From positions 30,828,501 through 30,892,500 of the forward strand of contig CM040748.1 of NCBI GenBank assembly GCA_022829145.1: a stretch of 64,000 nucleotides of DNA, given 5' to 3'. The notes beneath the pieces are model-generated. The model ran no database searches, was not told the DNA's origin, and was given only the letters and a program-made list of their open reading frames with translations. The position numbers were made by a program, and so were the translations under genes. The DNA is from Albula goreensis (taxonomy: Eukaryota; Chordata; Actinopteri; Albuliformes; Albulidae). Shown in pieces: positions 62,023 through 64,000 of this stretch. Position 1 is the stretch's first letter, and each line of letters starts with the position of its first letter.

Positions 62023-62036
62023 GCACTAGGGGGTGC
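62023..62036 (+). promoter_or_regulatory. CTCF-like motif
   Basis: gcactagggggtgc is close to the CTCF core (CACTAGGGGG). It lies about 50 bases upstream of a G-rich tract. Confidence 0.4.
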
Positions 62037-62082
62037 TTGCATTCCTCTTTTGTGCCTCGTTATGTGATAGCCGGAGGAGGCG

Positions 62083-62102
62083 AGGGTGAGGGGGAGGGGG
62101 GG
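62083..62102 (+). other. G-rich quadruplex-like tract
   Basis: GGG, TGA, GGGGG, A and a run of seven G. The last run is long enough to supply two of the four tetrad strands. Confidence 0.5.
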
Positions 62103-62879
62103 TTTATGCTGAAAGGGCACAACCGGGTATCTCTTTGCTGCCCAGGTCCCCAACCGGAACAAAGAGTGGGCAGCGGAAACACATACCCCCCGCAAAAATC
62201 TCCTCCAGCATGCTGACGTTTTTTTTTTGCCTCCATTATTTCTATTTCTCTGTATGTGTGTGTAACACAATTCCTCTTCACAGTTTCATTTTGAGCGTCT
62301 CTCCGGTTGTTGAATTTTGTAGAATCTGACAAGCATTCGCTGCCCAGGCTACGTGGCACAAGACACGGATTGTCAGTCGAGATCGATCTTCTATAGTGAT
62401 CTGTGGCTGATCTGTTTTTTTTTTTCGCTTTCAGCGGCGTGTTGTTTTCCATTGCCCGCTGTTTTCACCTCTTCAGCGAAAAGCCCCGCAGGAATGTCCC
62501 TGGGTTGCTCAACACTGTTTATGGAGCTCTTAACCCTGGTAAGGTGAGCGACTGTGTGACATCTGTGTGAGAGAGAAGGCACCCAGGGGTACCAGAGAGA
62601 CACCAACAGGGAGCATAGCAAAGCAAGCCCCAGTCTCCCAGTCCCTGTCCTCATAAATACCACCTACAGCCAAAGCGTCATTCTAATGTCCCTCCGGCTA
62701 ATACCGAGCGTGGTTTTTAGCCTATATCGGACAATTAGAATCACATTTCATATTAGTCTGGCAGTCACCCTCATCCCATTTGACTCGCACAGCCTGTTCT
62801 ACATAGTATCCATGTAAATAGATATTTATTAAGGAAATTTAGGGGTACAAGGCTAACTCCTACCCAGGGTACAGTAATC

Positions 62880-63500
62880 TGAGAATGACTCCACTTTCCA
62901 TACCCACTAGTCCACGTGACTAATCTGCACAATAATTTTTCATCAAACGGACATAACGCTATAAAGCAATTTTGAAACATCAGTTATGTTTATAATGGTT
63001 CCACTGGATATGAGTATTGTTAATAGTGAAAAGGGTCCATTATTGTTAAATAATAGAAATGACAAAGCTGTGTTTGATGTAATTGTTTTATTGGGTCTTG
63101 TATAATCCGGCGATGAAAGCAGGATTTGCTCCCTTTGTCCTCCGGAGCGTGTTAAGCACGCCGCAGCAGACCCGGTCTCACAGAGAGCCCCTGGGCCCTG
63201 TTTTCCAGCGGTGTGTCTAAAAGTCAATGTAACACCCTCTGTCACACCAAATGTTAGCGATCCACAGAATCGCCACTGAGATGCAGGGATAAAGGGCATG
63301 GCCACGTCACTTCCCATCAGGACACGAGACATCAACCTCAACAATACTTCCTTCTCATCTTTTTTTTTTGCTGTTTTGTAAATAAATGCCAAGCCACACA
63401 GGGAGAGCAGACACCAATTTTTATACCCCCAGAAGAGAGAATGTGCGCTGAAATCCTGCCACCAATTCCCGCATTCCACCCACCCCTCCACCCTGTCCCT
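62880..63500. promoter_or_regulatory. Candidate regulatory block
   Basis: Mixed-composition, repeat-poor sequence between the CTCF-like/G-rich site and the terminal CpG patch. A 182-codon minus-strand frame spans 63491-62943 but looks like no known protein and uses no clear splice sites. Confidence 0.2.
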
Positions 63501-63639
63501 ATTTATTTTATATCCTGCTTTGGTTGTTTTGGCCCAATTAAGGAACTAATTGTGTAGATCATTGGGTAGATGGCATTGTTGTAAAAGTATAAAGAGCATT
63601 GCTAATTGGGCTAGCAGCTGTGGGTTGTCGCCTGTGTTT

Positions 63640-63865
63640 AGACCCCGGGACGAGGAACACAGAGGACCGGGCCCGCTCTCGCTTGCTCCGATGCCAGGAT
63701 CAGAATCACTGGCAGGGGCCGGCGGAGCCCGACGCCGCCACCGCCGCCGCCACCACAGTGCGCGCGGGGCCCAGAATGCAGTTGGCATCCGGAGGGGTCA
63801 TTGTCACCTCCGAGGGCTATTTTTCATCTTGTCGAGGGCCCCCAGCTCCGGGCCCGGCAGCACTT
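63640..63865. promoter_or_regulatory. CpG-dense patch with (GCC)n
   Basis: Contains cgacgccgccaccgccgccg and many other CpG. Frames on both strands are open here by composition. It may belong to a promoter or regulatory element continuing beyond the window. Confidence 0.4.
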
Positions 63866-64000
63866 TGCGTATGACAGTTAGCATGTGGTGGGTTTTTCCA
63901 GGGCGTGGAAGAGATCCAAAGAGGCAGGATGCCAACGCTTCCCCTCAGCAAAGAAGCAATTCTGCTCCTTTTCTCCCCTCTTCTCTCTCTCTCTCTCTTT

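Noticed and set aside
61887-62452. Overlapping minus-strand frames of 127 and 130 codons
   Set aside because: They overlap each other over a G-rich tract, which removes stops by composition, and neither resembles a protein family.
62943-63491. 182-codon minus-strand open frame
   Set aside because: No recognisable family, low-complexity stretches and no splice-site logic. The region looks like non-coding sequence that is open by chance.

Overview
The window looks like vertebrate, most likely teleost fish, nuclear DNA. It is AT-rich and intron-bearing, with long CA/CT microsatellites and repeat types typical of fish genomes: tRNA-derived SINEs with a 'cccttgagcaagg' body, SINE/LINE tails around 'tcgctttggat', hAT-type MITEs with 'tcctggagggc' ends, and a palindromic MITE. 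There are no operons and no bacterial signals. The species cannot be named from the sequence.

One protein-coding gene can be supported: ETAA1 (Ewing tumour-associated antigen 1, the RPA-binding activator of ATR kinase). It lies on the minus strand from the ATG at 55970 to the TGA at 50653. I rebuilt six coding exons whose phases all agree: 55970-55802, 55425-55297, 55123-55047, 54474-54365, 53749-51960 and 50771-50653. Together they give 2394 nt, or 797 residues. The product carries the ATR-activation region (Trp90), the IAPK and WIGDSAIPCTP blocks, two acidic WDD modules, and a basic C-terminal RPA-binding helix. That helix is encoded by a small last exon that open-reading-frame inspection alone would miss. 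Intron 2 is a GC-AG intron. Intron 5 contains a 749-bp hAT-type element with 8-bp target duplications. Upstream lies a compact promoter with YY1-, ETS-, CCAAT- and E-box-like motifs.

Everything else is non-coding as far as I can see: about 50 kb to the left (downstream of ETAA1) and about 8 kb to the right (upstream). Within it are satellites, MITEs and SINEs, a 36-bp degenerate tandem array with hairpin potential, G-quadruplex motifs, CTCF-like motifs, several CpG-dense patches and blocks that look like candidate regulatory elements. In human, ETAA1 lies in the large gene desert next to the developmental gene MEIS1. A regulatory landscape around this fish ETAA1 is therefore plausible, but no MEIS1 exon is visible and the link is inference.

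I found no convincing new enzymatic or defence system. The most interesting items are the structure of ETAA1 (non-canonical intron, hidden RPA-binding exon with a weak donor that could give a read-through isoform) and several unexplained structured non-coding segments.
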